Positions 1-6,939 are shown, counted from the first letter of the stretch. The stretch: DNA of 11,273 bases from Chloroflexota bacterium (GCA_005881495.1 VBHI01000031.1:1-11273); one strand, 5' to 3'. The notes: generated by a model not told the origin, from the sequence alone. A program made the numbers and translations.

Positions 1-617
1 ATGCTATGACGAACATGATCAATAATGCCATCTGCGTGAATGGCATGGACAAACTCCGCTTTGCTCAGGACCTCGCACTCTACAACTTAGCGCTGAGCGA
101 GCAAATCCCCGGCTTTAATGGAACTGTGCATAAGCAGACCTGGCTCAACGATCCGGTCTGGTTCGGTGTGCGGGAGAATGTAGAGCGCCTGACTGCTACC
201 CCAGATTGGGCTGAGCAGACCTTCGCTACCAACGTCATCTTTGAGCCTCTCTGTGGGGAGCTATTCCGCAGCCAGTTCGTGATGCAGTTTGCAGCACCCC
301 ATGGTGATTTCGTAACGCCAGTTCTGTTCGGAATAGCTGAATACGACTATGAGCACAACCTGGCGTATACCACAGACTTGTTTAAGCTGCTTATCGACGA
401 TACTGAGTATGGGGAAGAGAATAAGCGCGTCATAGGAGAGTGGCTGAGCCATTGGGTTCCGTACAGTGTTGCAGCAGCTCGTCAACTTCAGCCCGTCTGG
501 TCGCAACCGAAGTTAAAAGTATTGCGCTTCGAAGATGCGTATGAGAGGGCCAAGCATCGCTTTGAATCCATCCTGTCGAAACTTGGATTAGAGTTGCCAA
601 AGGAGGTACAACTTTGA
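1..617 (+). CDS. mimC: Binuclear-iron monooxygenase hydroxylase small (beta) subunit, C-terminal part
   Basis: This is the last ~205 residues of the small hydroxylase subunit of a soluble binuclear-iron monooxygenase (propane, acetone/phenol or THF type; mimC/prmC/thmB-like). The subunit packs against the large iron-binding subunit in the cytoplasm and carries no metal itself. Segments recognised from the family are 'MDKLRFAQDLALY', 'TPDWAEQ', 'FEPLCGELFRSQFVMQFAA', 'GDFVTP' and a C-terminal 'WLSHWVP'. The family is usually about 350-370 residues, and the frame is open to the left edge (GCT codon at 3-5), so the ATG at position 6 is internal and the gene is cut by the window. Its TGA overlaps the TTG start of the next gene, pointing to translational coupling. 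The substrate cannot be told from this fragment. I am sure of the family and less sure of the mim versus prm name. Confidence 0.88.
   Translation, partial: AMTNMINNAICVNGMDKLRFAQDLALYNLALSEQIPGFNGTVHKQTWLNDPVWFGVRENVERLTATPDWAEQTFATNVIFEPLCGELFRSQFVMQFAAPHGDFVTPVLFGIAEYDYEHNLAYTTDLFKLLIDDTEYGEENKRVIGEWLSHWVPYSVAAARQLQPVWSQPKLKVLRFEDAYERAKHRFESILSKLGLELPKEVQL
601..606 (+). promoter_or_regulatory. Strong ribosome binding site that fixes a TTG start
   Basis: AGGAGG lies exactly 7 nt before the TTG at 614, inside the last codons of the hydroxylase small-subunit gene. No ATG is suitably placed, so this site is the main reason for choosing TTG as the coupling-protein start. Confidence 0.75.
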
Positions 618-951
618 CTACGGGTACTCATTCCGCCTACAATTTCACGTTCTCACGCGAGCCATCAAACCACTGTGGAGTGACCATGAGCGCGAGCGTC
701 GAAGGCAATATCATCGCGGATGTCATGAGCAAGAAGCCGAACGTGAAAATCACAAGATTCCCTGCGATCATCCGCATTGATGGGGAGAAGATGCTTGAGT
801 TTGATATGGAGGAGATCGGTGACGCCCTGGGTCTGGAACATCGACCCACTATGGGCGGCAGGTGCGGCTCGACGATAAGGTGCTCCTCTTCGCAAATCCT
901 GAAGACGCCGCTGAATACCTTGGCTTCGACCAAACTGTAGCTACGCATTAG
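614..951 (+). pseudogene. mimD: Monooxygenase coupling/effector protein, frameshifted by a short deletion
   Basis: This is an MmoB/DmpM-family effector protein, the small cofactor-free protein that binds the hydroxylase and is needed for turnover. The N-terminal frame from TTG 614 shows family features: 'SNHCGVTMSASVEGNIIADVM', then '[24 protein letters not shown]'. After GGT at 830-832 the similarity is lost and the frame ends at 940 in an unrelated tail. The missing C-terminus continues in another frame from 841: '[17 protein letters not shown]', then '[18 protein letters not shown]', stop TAG 949-951. Relatives, as I recall them, have about 12 residues between 'ALG' and 'STHYGR', where this copy has only 8 nt, so about 28 nt seem to be gone. 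The predicted 108-residue product would have a wrong C-terminal third. It is either a real pseudogene or an assembly error. Confidence 0.82.
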
Positions 952-985
952 CTCACTTAGTCAAACTTTATTGGGAGGATGAACC

Positions 986-1039
986 TTGTTAGAGATCTAT
1001 CCTCCCTTATTGCCACCAGGCGAAAGGATCGATCAATGA
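986..1039 (+). CDS. Possible 17-residue leader peptide coupled to the amidohydrolase
   Basis: A short frame, TTG 986 to TGA 1037-1039, encodes 17 residues (start TTG, then LEIYPPLLPPGERIDQ). GGGAGG at 973-978 is 7 nt upstream, an ideal distance. Its TGA overlaps the ATG of the amidohydrolase (ATGA at 1036). The same GGGAGG touches the ATG at 979 with no spacer and so cannot serve that codon well. Two prolines in a row occur twice. This fits a translational-coupling leader, but a peptide this short could be chance, and the peptide is not recognised. Confidence 0.35.
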   Translation: MLEIYPPLLPPGERIDQ

Positions 1040-2076
1040 AGAACGGATCATTTGTACTCGATGCGCACACTGGATTCTGGGATGCCAGCAAAGAAAACTG
1101 CAAGAACCGCTTTGGTGAAGCCTTCATCGAAACCTTCTACGCGTTCCATACTGGCTTTAACCCACCGGATAAGAAATGGACGATGGACTACGAAAAACAG
1201 TTCCGCAAGGTTGACCCTGACTGGTATCTTGAGGAGATGTTTATCAAGGGCGATGCCGATATGACTATCCTCTCCACCCAGGTCCTCATGGATTTTTACC
1301 ACACTGGCTTCTGTTCCGCCGACAAAAATATGACCATGCGAGCACGCGCACCAGAGCGCATCATCTCGCTGGGTGGCGTTGATCCGCGCATGCCGAACGC
1401 GGTAGACGAGGTGGCACGTCAGATCAATGATTGTGGTGTCAAAGGCTTCAAATGGTATACCGCTGAGTGGCGCGGCCAGTCGCGCGGATGGAGTGCCAAC
1501 GACCCCATGGTCTTCCCCCTCTACGAGAAGTGTATCGAGCTAGGCGTGAAGCACATGCACTTCCACAAAGGTCCCGCTGTCGAGCCTCTCTCCCTCTCCA
1601 AGTTTGATGTGCGAGACATTGACGAGCCAGCCTGGCTCTACCCCGAACTGAACTTCATTATCGATCACGTGGGCTTACCGCGCCTCGATGATTTCTGCTG
1701 GATTGCGACGCGCTGTCCCAATGTGTACGGCTCGCTCGCGGTGGCAAACATGTTTGTCCACAACAATCCGCGCCACTTTGCCGAAATCATGGCCAATCTG
1801 CTCTTCTGGATCGGGCCCGACCGGATCATCTGGGGGACCGACTTCCCCATCTGGTATCCACACTGGCTCCTCGATGATTTTATGGCCTTCCAGTTGCCAG
1901 ACGACCTCAAAGCCGAATATGGAGTGGATCTCACCGATGAGATCAAGCAGAAGATCATCGGTGGCAATATTGCCCGACTCTACGGCATCGATATCGAGAG
2001 CAAGCTCAAGAGCCTGGAAAACGACGAGATTGCTCAGCGCAAGCGCGCCTACGCCAGTACAGCCGCCACAAGATAG
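1036..2076 (+). CDS. Amidohydrolase-2 family protein of the monooxygenase operon
   Basis: A 346-residue TIM-barrel metal-dependent hydrolase of the amidohydrolase-2 (PF04909, ACMSD-like) family. A member is commonly found just after the coupling-protein gene in mim/prm operons; its reaction there is not established. The start at 1036 follows AAAGG with an 8-nt gap and places the barrel motif where relatives have it; the frame is open back to 979. Visible metal and active-site positions: H11 (in 'LDAHTGFWD'), K139 ('GFKWY'), H177 ('FHKGP'), H211 ('IIDHVGLPRLDDF') and D269 ('GTDFPIW'). The usual HxH pair of the first strand reads H-T-G, so G13 replaces the second metal histidine. The remaining ligands are kept, suggesting either altered metal binding or loss of activity. 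It ends 16 nt before the next gene. Confidence 0.85.
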   Translation: MKNGSFVLDAHTGFWDASKENCKNRFGEAFIETFYAFHTGFNPPDKKWTMDYEKQFRKVDPDWYLEEMFIKGDADMTILSTQVLMDFYHTGFCSADKNMTMRARAPERIISLGGVDPRMPNAVDEVARQINDCGVKGFKWYTAEWRGQSRGWSANDPMVFPLYEKCIELGVKHMHFHKGPAVEPLSLSKFDVRDIDEPAWLYPELNFIIDHVGLPRLDDFCWIATRCPNVYGSLAVANMFVHNNPRHFAEIMANLLFWIGPDRIIWGTDFPIWYPHWLLDDFMAFQLPDDLKAEYGVDLTDEIKQKIIGGNIARLYGIDIESKLKSLENDEIAQRKRAYASTAATR

Positions 2077-2092
2077 CGAGAAAGCAAACACA

Positions 2093-2398
2093 ATGATAAG
2101 GGAGATTGATCTTGAGGCTGTGCGAACAGCAGCTGGAGCAGTACGTGATCCCGAAATACGCCGTTCGCTTGCCGAAATGGGTCTTTTAGATGAGGTGCAA
2201 GTGGTCGATGGGCAGGTGACTGTGCATTTCCACCTGACCAGTCCCCTGTGTCCGACGAAATTTGCTACTAGCATCGGGCAGGAAATTCGCAAACGCGTTG
2301 AGGCTATTCCCGGTGTGGCGTCGTGCCAGGTAGTGCTGCGCGATCATTTCCTGCAAGCGAAAATTCAAGAGTCGATCAATGCCAGGGGCCGCCGATGA
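2093..2398 (+). CDS. MIP18/DUF59 family (metal-sulfur cluster assembly-like) protein
   Basis: A 101-residue cytoplasmic protein of the DUF59/MIP18 family (PF01883), relatives of PaaD and SufT that help assemble or deliver iron-sulfur clusters. The family pattern is visible: 'VRDPEIRRSLAEMGLLDEV' near the N-terminus, a strand pair 'VTVHFHLTSPLCP' with the conserved cysteine C53, then a helix 'IGQEIRKRVEAIPGV' and a final strand containing 'CQVVLRD'. Start ATG 2093 is 16 nt after the amidohydrolase stop and has only a weak purine-rich site (GAGAAAG). The stop overlaps the next ATG (ATGA at 2395-2398). Given its position it may help mature the iron centre of the hydroxylase or the reductase cluster, but that is inference. 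Confidence 0.8.
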   Translation: MIREIDLEAVRTAAGAVRDPEIRRSLAEMGLLDEVQVVDGQVTVHFHLTSPLCPTKFATSIGQEIRKRVEAIPGVASCQVVLRDHFLQAKIQESINARGRR

Positions 2399-3261
2399 AC
2401 GCGACACGGATTCTTGCAGGCCGGCGGGAAGGCGAACTCCTCGCCTTCCCATCGGTTCGCCGCATGGCAGACATCCTCGCGGTGCGCTGCCGCGAACCAT
2501 CATGGGTGCGCACCTCCGTCGCGAGCCTGGAGCGATTCCGCGCCATGACGGGACACACCGATCTTGAGATGCTCTTAGAACAAGCGAAGGCCAACCCGGC
2601 CGAGGCCGAGCAGGCTCTCGCCTCTTTTGCGTCCGCACTCGCTGGCTATACAGAAGGACAGGTCTCTGCTCTCGCCATGGGAGCAAAGATCTGGTTTCGC
2701 TTGAACGGCGTGGACGTGCCATGGCGACCACTACCAGGCATCTCTTCTGCCCCAGTATTGTCGACCGCGGATCAGCAGGGGGCAGAACGCGTGATTCTGT
2801 TGGCCCTGATTGGCAGTGGCCTCCAGCTTGCGGAGTTGCTGAGGCTCCGTACCGGTGATATCGGCTCGTTGGATGCCGAGGGACGTCTCATACCAGATAT
2901 TGAGGCAGATCCACTGGCAGTACAGTATACACCCCGCCGTGGCAAACAGGAAGAACGCATCACCTTCCTCACTTACTCCACTCGACAAGCCCTGCTTGCT
3001 GCCTCGCAGCAGAGCGCGGTACAGCGAGACCGCGCGCAACCCATCGACCTTAACGCGCCACTTATTATGCAAGGGGACGGTTCAAAAGCAACGCTGGCCA
3101 GCGTTGCTAAAGCCAGGCAAAGAAGCAAGTCTTTGATTCAAGCAGGCAATGAGGTCAACGTCACCTTGTGTCGCACCACCGGTGATTTTTTCCGCGAGTG
3201 GGGTCTCCCCGGCTCACGCTTTGTCGGACCAGAAGAACTACCTTTGGAGGAGTACCTATGA
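2395..3261 (+). CDS. Tyrosine-recombinase-like protein with lost catalytic residues, in the monooxygenase operon
   Basis: A 288-residue protein with no function I can name. Its layout is that of a phage-integrase/XerC-type tyrosine recombinase. Residues ~30-115 look like the helical core-binding domain ('SWVRTSVASLERFRAMTG' ... 'YTEGQVSALAMGAKIWFRLNG'). Residues ~125-288 look like the catalytic domain: 'ILLALIGSGLQLAELLRLRTGDI' matches the usual 'TGLRxSELLxLxxxDI', 'RRGKQEERITFL' matches the GKGxKxR hairpin, and 'VTLCRTTGDFFREWG' matches 'HxLRHTFATxxxxxG'. The first catalytic Arg is Gln (Q144) and the His of HxxR is Thr (T257). K184 and R260 are kept. The final LGH motif and a convincing nucleophile Tyr are missing, although Y287 is near the end. 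It is probably not a strand-transfer enzyme. ATG 2395 overlaps the previous stop and has AGGGG upstream, and its own stop overlaps the ADH start, so it is a true operon member. Confidence 0.6.
   Translation: MNATRILAGRREGELLAFPSVRRMADILAVRCREPSWVRTSVASLERFRAMTGHTDLEMLLEQAKANPAEAEQALASFASALAGYTEGQVSALAMGAKIWFRLNGVDVPWRPLPGISSAPVLSTADQQGAERVILLALIGSGLQLAELLRLRTGDIGSLDAEGRLIPDIEADPLAVQYTPRRGKQEERITFLTYSTRQALLAASQQSAVQRDRAQPIDLNAPLIMQGDGSKATLASVAKARQRSKSLIQAGNEVNVTLCRTTGDFFREWGLPGSRFVGPEELPLEEYL
3246..3252 (+). promoter_or_regulatory. Ribosome binding site for the alcohol dehydrogenase
   Basis: GGAGGAG lies a few nt before ATG 3258, within the last codons of the upstream gene (its TGA is 3259-3261). 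It selects ATG 3258 over the earlier in-frame start at 3198. Confidence 0.7.
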
Positions 3262-4283
3262 AAGCAGTACGCTTACACCACTACGAAGAACAGCCCAAAG
3301 TCGAAGAGGTGGCGGAACCCAAGATTACCGGGCCGCTCGATGTCATTGTTCGGATTGGAGGCGCGGGCCTCTGCCGCACCGACCTGCACATCATAGAGGG
3401 GCAGTGGAAGGAGAAGTCTGGGGTTACTTTGCCTTACACTCTTGGTCATGAGAACGCCGGCTGGGTCCATGGGATTGGTTCAGCCGTCAGCAATGTTGCA
3501 GTCGGTGATACTGTTATCGTCCACCCGCTGATCACCTGCGGCTTATGCCGCGCTTGCCGTGCTGGCGATGATATGCACTGCGCCAACAATGCCTTTCCAG
3601 GCGTCTCTGTCGATGGTGGCATGGCCAACTTTCTGAAGACGACAGCACGCGCAGTCGTCAAGCTGGATCCGAGTCTTGCTCCCAAAGATATTGCAGCCCT
3701 GGCTGATGCCGGTCTGACCGCTTACCATGCTGTCAAGAAAGCAGCGAACATCCTGTATCCTGGGACGAAAGTGGTGGTGATCGGAGCCGGTGGACTGGGC
3801 CATATTGGTATTCAATGTCTCAAGGCGCTTACTCCCGCGGAAATTATCGTCGTTGATCGTTCTCGCGAGGCGCTCGAATTAACACGACAATGGGGGGCCG
3901 ATCATACCGTCGTCGTTGATGGAAACGAGATTGCGCAGGTTAAAGACATCACCAATGGACAGGGTGCTGAGGCAGTGATCGACTTTGTTGGTGAGGGGGG
4001 CGCAATCGAGGACGGAATTGCCATGCTGCGCCGTGCTGGCAGCTACTATGTCATCGGCTACGGCGGCAAGCTCAATGTTCTCATGATCGACATTATTTCA
4101 ACCGAGATCAACTTTATCGGCAACCTCGTCGGAACATACAATGACCTGGCGGAGCTGATGACCCTGACAGCGCAGGGCAAAGTGCAATTGCACACAGCCA
4201 TGTATCCTCTTGATGCAGCTCTCGACGCCATCCATGATTTGGATAGTGGCAAGCTGCGTGGTCGCGGTATTCTCGTTCCTTAA
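3258..4283 (+). CDS. Zinc-dependent NAD alcohol dehydrogenase (MDR family)
   Basis: A 341-residue medium-chain dehydrogenase, probably oxidising the alcohol made by the monooxygenase (for example 2-propanol, 1-propanol or acetol) with NAD in the cytoplasm. Motifs seen: catalytic-zinc ligands C39 ('GLCRTD') and H64 with E65 ('LGHENAG'); a four-cysteine structural zinc lobe C94, C97, C100, C108; a Rossmann glycine motif GAGGLG at 176-181; and an acidic residue D200 at the end of the second nucleotide-binding strand, which favours NAD over NADP. Length and order are typical of the family and the gene looks intact. ATG 3258 overlaps the stop of the recombinase-like gene. An ADH next to a groEL paralogue is a known arrangement in propane and acetone monooxygenase clusters. 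The exact substrate is not visible. Confidence 0.9.
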   Translation: MKAVRLHHYEEQPKVEEVAEPKITGPLDVIVRIGGAGLCRTDLHIIEGQWKEKSGVTLPYTLGHENAGWVHGIGSAVSNVAVGDTVIVHPLITCGLCRACRAGDDMHCANNAFPGVSVDGGMANFLKTTARAVVKLDPSLAPKDIAALADAGLTAYHAVKKAANILYPGTKVVVIGAGGLGHIGIQCLKALTPAEIIVVDRSREALELTRQWGADHTVVVDGNEIAQVKDITNGQGAEAVIDFVGEGGAIEDGIAMLRRAGSYYVIGYGGKLNVLMIDIISTEINFIGNLVGTYNDLAELMTLTAQGKVQLHTAMYPLDAALDAIHDLDSGKLRGRGILVP

Positions 4284-4307
4284 CGCCATGAAAAGGAGCA
4301 CGGTTTC

Positions 4308-5921
4308 ATGCCAAAGCAACTTCAGTTCAATGCCAGGGCGCGATACTCCATCAAGAAGGGGGTGGACACGCTGGCCAATGCCGTCAGGGTAACCATTGGA
4401 CCAAGGGGCCGCAACGTCGTTTTAGACCACCCGCTTGACGCACCTAGCATCCTCAACGATGGCGTCGCCATCGCCCGCGGCATCGATCTCGAAGAACCCT
4501 TTACCAACATGGGCGTCCAAATGATCAAAGAAGCTGCTATCAAAACCAATGATATGGCTGGCGATGGAACGACCACCGCAGCCATTCTGGTGCAGGCAAT
4601 TCTCGCTGAGGGATTGAAGAATATTGCCGCAGGGGCAAATCCGATGCTCTTACGTAATGGCCTGGAGCGCGGGGTTGAGATACTGGTGGAAGAGATCAAG
4701 ACCATGAGCAAACCCATCGAGACGCATGCGGAGATTGCTCAGGTCGCCACCATTGCCGCCAGCGACCCCGACATTGGTGAGACAATTGCTACGGTACTCG
4801 ATCACGTGGGGAGAGACGGCATTATCACAGTAGAAGAAGGCCGCGGCCTGACAACCGAGATAGAGTATATCATGGGGATGCAGTTTGAACGTGGCTATAT
4901 TTCGCCCTTCATGGCAACCAACCAGGAACGCATGGAGGCCGTGCTCTCGAACCCGCACATTCTGATTACTGACAAGAAGATCACCAGCACGGTAGATCTG
5001 CTTCCGCTGCTAGAGCGCCTGATGGCAACTGGCCGGAAAGAGTTGATGGTTATCGCAGAGGATATCGAGGGGGAAGCACTGACCACGCTGGTGGTAAACA
5101 AGACGCGAGGTGTCTTCAATGTTCTGGCAGTGAGGGCGCCGAGCTTTGGCGACCGTCGTGAAGCAGTGATGGAAGATATTGCCATTTTGACGGGGGGCAG
5201 GGTCATCAGCGAGAAGACAGGCACCAGGCTAGAAAATGCAACCATCAGTGACCTTGGAACCGCTCGTAGCGTGACCACAACAAAGGATTCAACCTTGATC
5301 GTCGACGGCGGTGGCAGTCAAGAGGCTATTCAGGCTCGTATACGCGAACTTCGTGCGCAGCTTGCTAACGGCGTGAGCGACTACGACCTCGAGAAACTCC
5401 AGCAGCGGTTGGCAAATCTATCCGGTGGCGTTGGCGTGATCAAAGTCGGGGCCGCTACCGAGGCCGAGATGAAGGAGAAGAAGCTGCGTACGCAGGACGC
5501 ATTGGCGGCAACACGTGCAGCACTCGAAGAGGGGGTCGTTCCTGGTGGTGGTGTTGCCCTGGTAATCGCACTCCCGGCTCTCGACAGCATCAAGACTAAG
5601 TTAGCGGAAGAAATGACAGGGGTAAATATTCTGCGCAGGGCTTTGGAAGAGCCACTGCGCCAGATCGCTGAAAATGCAGGGTACGAAGGCCCAGTTGTCA
5701 TTGCCAACGTCCGCGAAAAACCCTTTGGGTACGGCTTCGATGCCACTACTGGTCAGTATGTTGATATGTTCCAGGCTGGCATCGTCGACCCCGCGAAAGT
5801 GACACGGGCCGCCTTACAAAATGCCGTCAGCATCGTTACCATGCTTCTGACGACAGACACGCTGATCACCGATGCACCGGTCTATATCCCAGCTTTCAAA
5901 GACATCGAGTTCGGGCTCTAG
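4308..5921 (+). CDS. mimG: GroEL-type chaperonin paralogue dedicated to the monooxygenase
   Basis: A 537-residue 60-kDa chaperonin of the MimG type. In mycobacteria the mim hydroxylase needs such a specific GroEL-like protein to fold when expressed in a foreign host. Visible ATPase residues: D51 ('LNDGVAIARG', equivalent of E. coli D52), GDGTTT at 85-90, and D397 ('TQDALAATRAALEEGV'), followed by 'PGGGVAL'. The GroEL apical region is present ('GYISPF' ... 'VRAPSFGDRRE'). The C-terminus ends 'YIPAFKDIEFGL' and lacks the Gly-Gly-Met tail of housekeeping GroEL. No groES gene is adjacent. AAAAGGAG is 9 nt upstream of ATG 4308, which follows the ADH stop by 24 nt. This is the last gene of the operon in this window. 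General GroEL function is possible but less likely in this context. Confidence 0.9.
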   Translation: MPKQLQFNARARYSIKKGVDTLANAVRVTIGPRGRNVVLDHPLDAPSILNDGVAIARGIDLEEPFTNMGVQMIKEAAIKTNDMAGDGTTTAAILVQAILAEGLKNIAAGANPMLLRNGLERGVEILVEEIKTMSKPIETHAEIAQVATIAASDPDIGETIATVLDHVGRDGIITVEEGRGLTTEIEYIMGMQFERGYISPFMATNQERMEAVLSNPHILITDKKITSTVDLLPLLERLMATGRKELMVIAEDIEGEALTTLVVNKTRGVFNVLAVRAPSFGDRREAVMEDIAILTGGRVISEKTGTRLENATISDLGTARSVTTTKDSTLIVDGGGSQEAIQARIRELRAQLANGVSDYDLEKLQQRLANLSGGVGVIKVGAATEAEMKEKKLRTQDALAATRAALEEGVVPGGGVALVIALPALDSIKTKLAEEMTGVNILRRALEEPLRQIAENAGYEGPVVIANVREKPFGYGFDATTGQYVDMFQAGIVDPAKVTRAALQNAVSIVTMLLTTDTLITDAPVYIPAFKDIEFGL

Positions 5922-5962
5922 GGAGTTACTATATTCTATCTCGATCAAACAACAACTCCCTA
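5919..5962 (+). terminator. Inverted repeat starting in the groEL stop codon, possible 3'-end hairpin
   Basis: TAGGGAGTT (5919-5927, beginning with the TAG stop) is the exact reverse complement of AACTCCCTA (5954-5962), with a 26-nt AT-rich loop. No run of T follows, so it is not a standard intrinsic terminator. It could stabilise the mRNA end, act with Rho, or work in the other direction for the dinD transcript. Confidence 0.4.
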
Positions 5963-6066
5963 CTGGCTGGCAAACTGTGATGTTCGCCCACTGGACTTGC
6001 TTCCTTGACACGTTTGCGCCATTTGTTCAACGAACGGCGGATGTAATAGGTGGCATACCAGGATTG

Positions 6067-6939
6067 TCATGATTCTTGCTCTGCTGAGTCGTCGAGCAAT
6101 GATAGTTGCTCACCTTTCTTTGGTGCCTTCAATTTCCGTTTCTTTGCGCTCCTGCGTCGCTCCTCGACCATTTTACGAATGGATGGAGCTGATGGGAGTG
6201 TTTCAGGCATGGGTGCTTGCAGCTGCTCCAGTGTTTTCCTCACCAGGTCTCCCACATAATGATGGGTATCAATAGCTTCATCTTCGTCGTTGACCTGATC
6301 ACGTCTCAGCTTTTCCTCGGTCTGAACATTTTTGAAGTCGATGGCGGAGAGTTCTGGTCGACCGATGTTATCGAGGTAGTCCTCGCGCGGAGGAATGCCC
6401 TTGAGTTCTTTCAGCTCCTCGACCGTATAGTGGTGAAGACCTAAATAGCCAGCATCGACAAAGATACCGAAATTTTCTGAGAGAACGCCAGCGCTTTGCG
6501 CAGCCACGGCGAGTTGCTTGAAGCTTTCCGAGACTTTAAGGCGAGTCTCCAGGCGCTCCTCCTGCTCTTTGAGAAGTTGATGGATTTCATGTGCCCTGGT
6601 GGAGACCGCAAAATAGACCTGGGCGGCTGCGATCTCAGGTTTGCGAGGATCGCCATTCTGTGCAATAAGATAGCAGGCAAGGCGGCTCAAATAGTAGTTT
6701 TTGATTTCGCGTACGCCACCATGGGGCATGGGCGATGATTTGCTGGCGTCAGCAAAATGTCGCTCGACTATGTTGCCGGTCTCAGTACAAGCAATCATTG
6801 CTTTTTTGATGGCCTGCTCAAAGTTTCGCCACTGAATGTACCCTAGCCGTAGTGCCAGATCGCGTGCACTCCAGTATTCTTGCCCATATGGGTTGATCTG
6901 CTTAATCGAGTCGAAGTCAGGAATTTTGTTATCGCTCAA
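6067..6939 (-). CDS. dinD: DinD-family DNA-damage-inducible protein D (BRO-N antirepressor-like)
   Basis: A 290-residue protein clearly of the DinD family. Hallmarks in order: 'FDSIKQINPYGQEYWSARDLA', 'LGYIQWRNFEQAIKKAMIAC', 'YYLSRLACYLIAQNGDP', 'AQVYFAVSTR', and a second domain with 'FVDAGYLGLHHYT', 'LKGIPPREDYLDNIGRPEL' and 'RRDQVNDEDEAIDTHHYVG'. E. coli DinD (274 aa) is SOS-induced and affects RecA filaments; the N-terminal half belongs to the BRO/antirepressor fold. I place the start at TTG 6939, because GAGG lies 6 nt before it; a GTG at 6975 has its purine run almost touching it. The C-terminal tail is basic (RRRSAKKRKLKAPKK), followed by 'QLSLLDD', resembling a sliding-clamp binding motif. 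It converges on groEL and probably lies on its own transcript. Confidence 0.85.
   Translation of the reverse strand: MSDNKIPDFDSIKQINPYGQEYWSARDLALRLGYIQWRNFEQAIKKAMIACTETGNIVERHFADASKSSPMPHGGVREIKNYYLSRLACYLIAQNGDPRKPEIAAAQVYFAVSTRAHEIHQLLKEQEERLETRLKVSESFKQLAVAAQSAGVLSENFGIFVDAGYLGLHHYTVEELKELKGIPPREDYLDNIGRPELSAIDFKNVQTEEKLRRDQVNDEDEAIDTHHYVGDLVRKTLEQLQAPMPETLPSAPSIRKMVEERRRSAKKRKLKAPKKGEQLSLLDDSAEQES

Noticed and set aside
820..850. Programmed ribosomal frameshifting in the coupling-protein gene
   Set aside because: No slippery heptamer or stimulating hairpin is seen, and a frameshift alone would still leave the product about ten residues short of the family.
637..948. A 103-codon open frame on the - strand over the coupling-protein gene
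   Set aside because: It is the antisense of a recognised family gene, has no ribosome site and resembles nothing known. It is open because of the codon pattern of the + strand.
979..981. ATG 979 as the amidohydrolase start
   Set aside because: GGGAGG directly abuts it, and the 19 extra residues do not look like the family N-terminus. ATG 1036 has AAAGG at 8 nt.
1675..2292. A 205-codon open frame on the - strand across the amidohydrolase and DUF59 genes
   Set aside because: Both + strand genes are recognised by motif; the antisense frame spans two genes and has low-complexity content.
2186..2731. A 181-codon - strand frame over the DUF59 and recombinase-like genes
   Set aside because: Arg/Pro/Ser-rich composition typical of an antisense shadow; the + strand genes are coupled and coherent.
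5933..6066. The dinD frame stays open for about 44 codons after its TGA, with a basic stretch RRSLNKWRKR
   Set aside because: A run of this length is not rare by chance, and neither a readthrough signal nor a start with a ribosome site is seen.
6094..6111. GAGCAA-6-TTGCTC palindrome at the 3' end of dinD
   Set aside because: It is inside the coding sequence, with short arms and no T-run; probably a by-product of the QLSLL codons.
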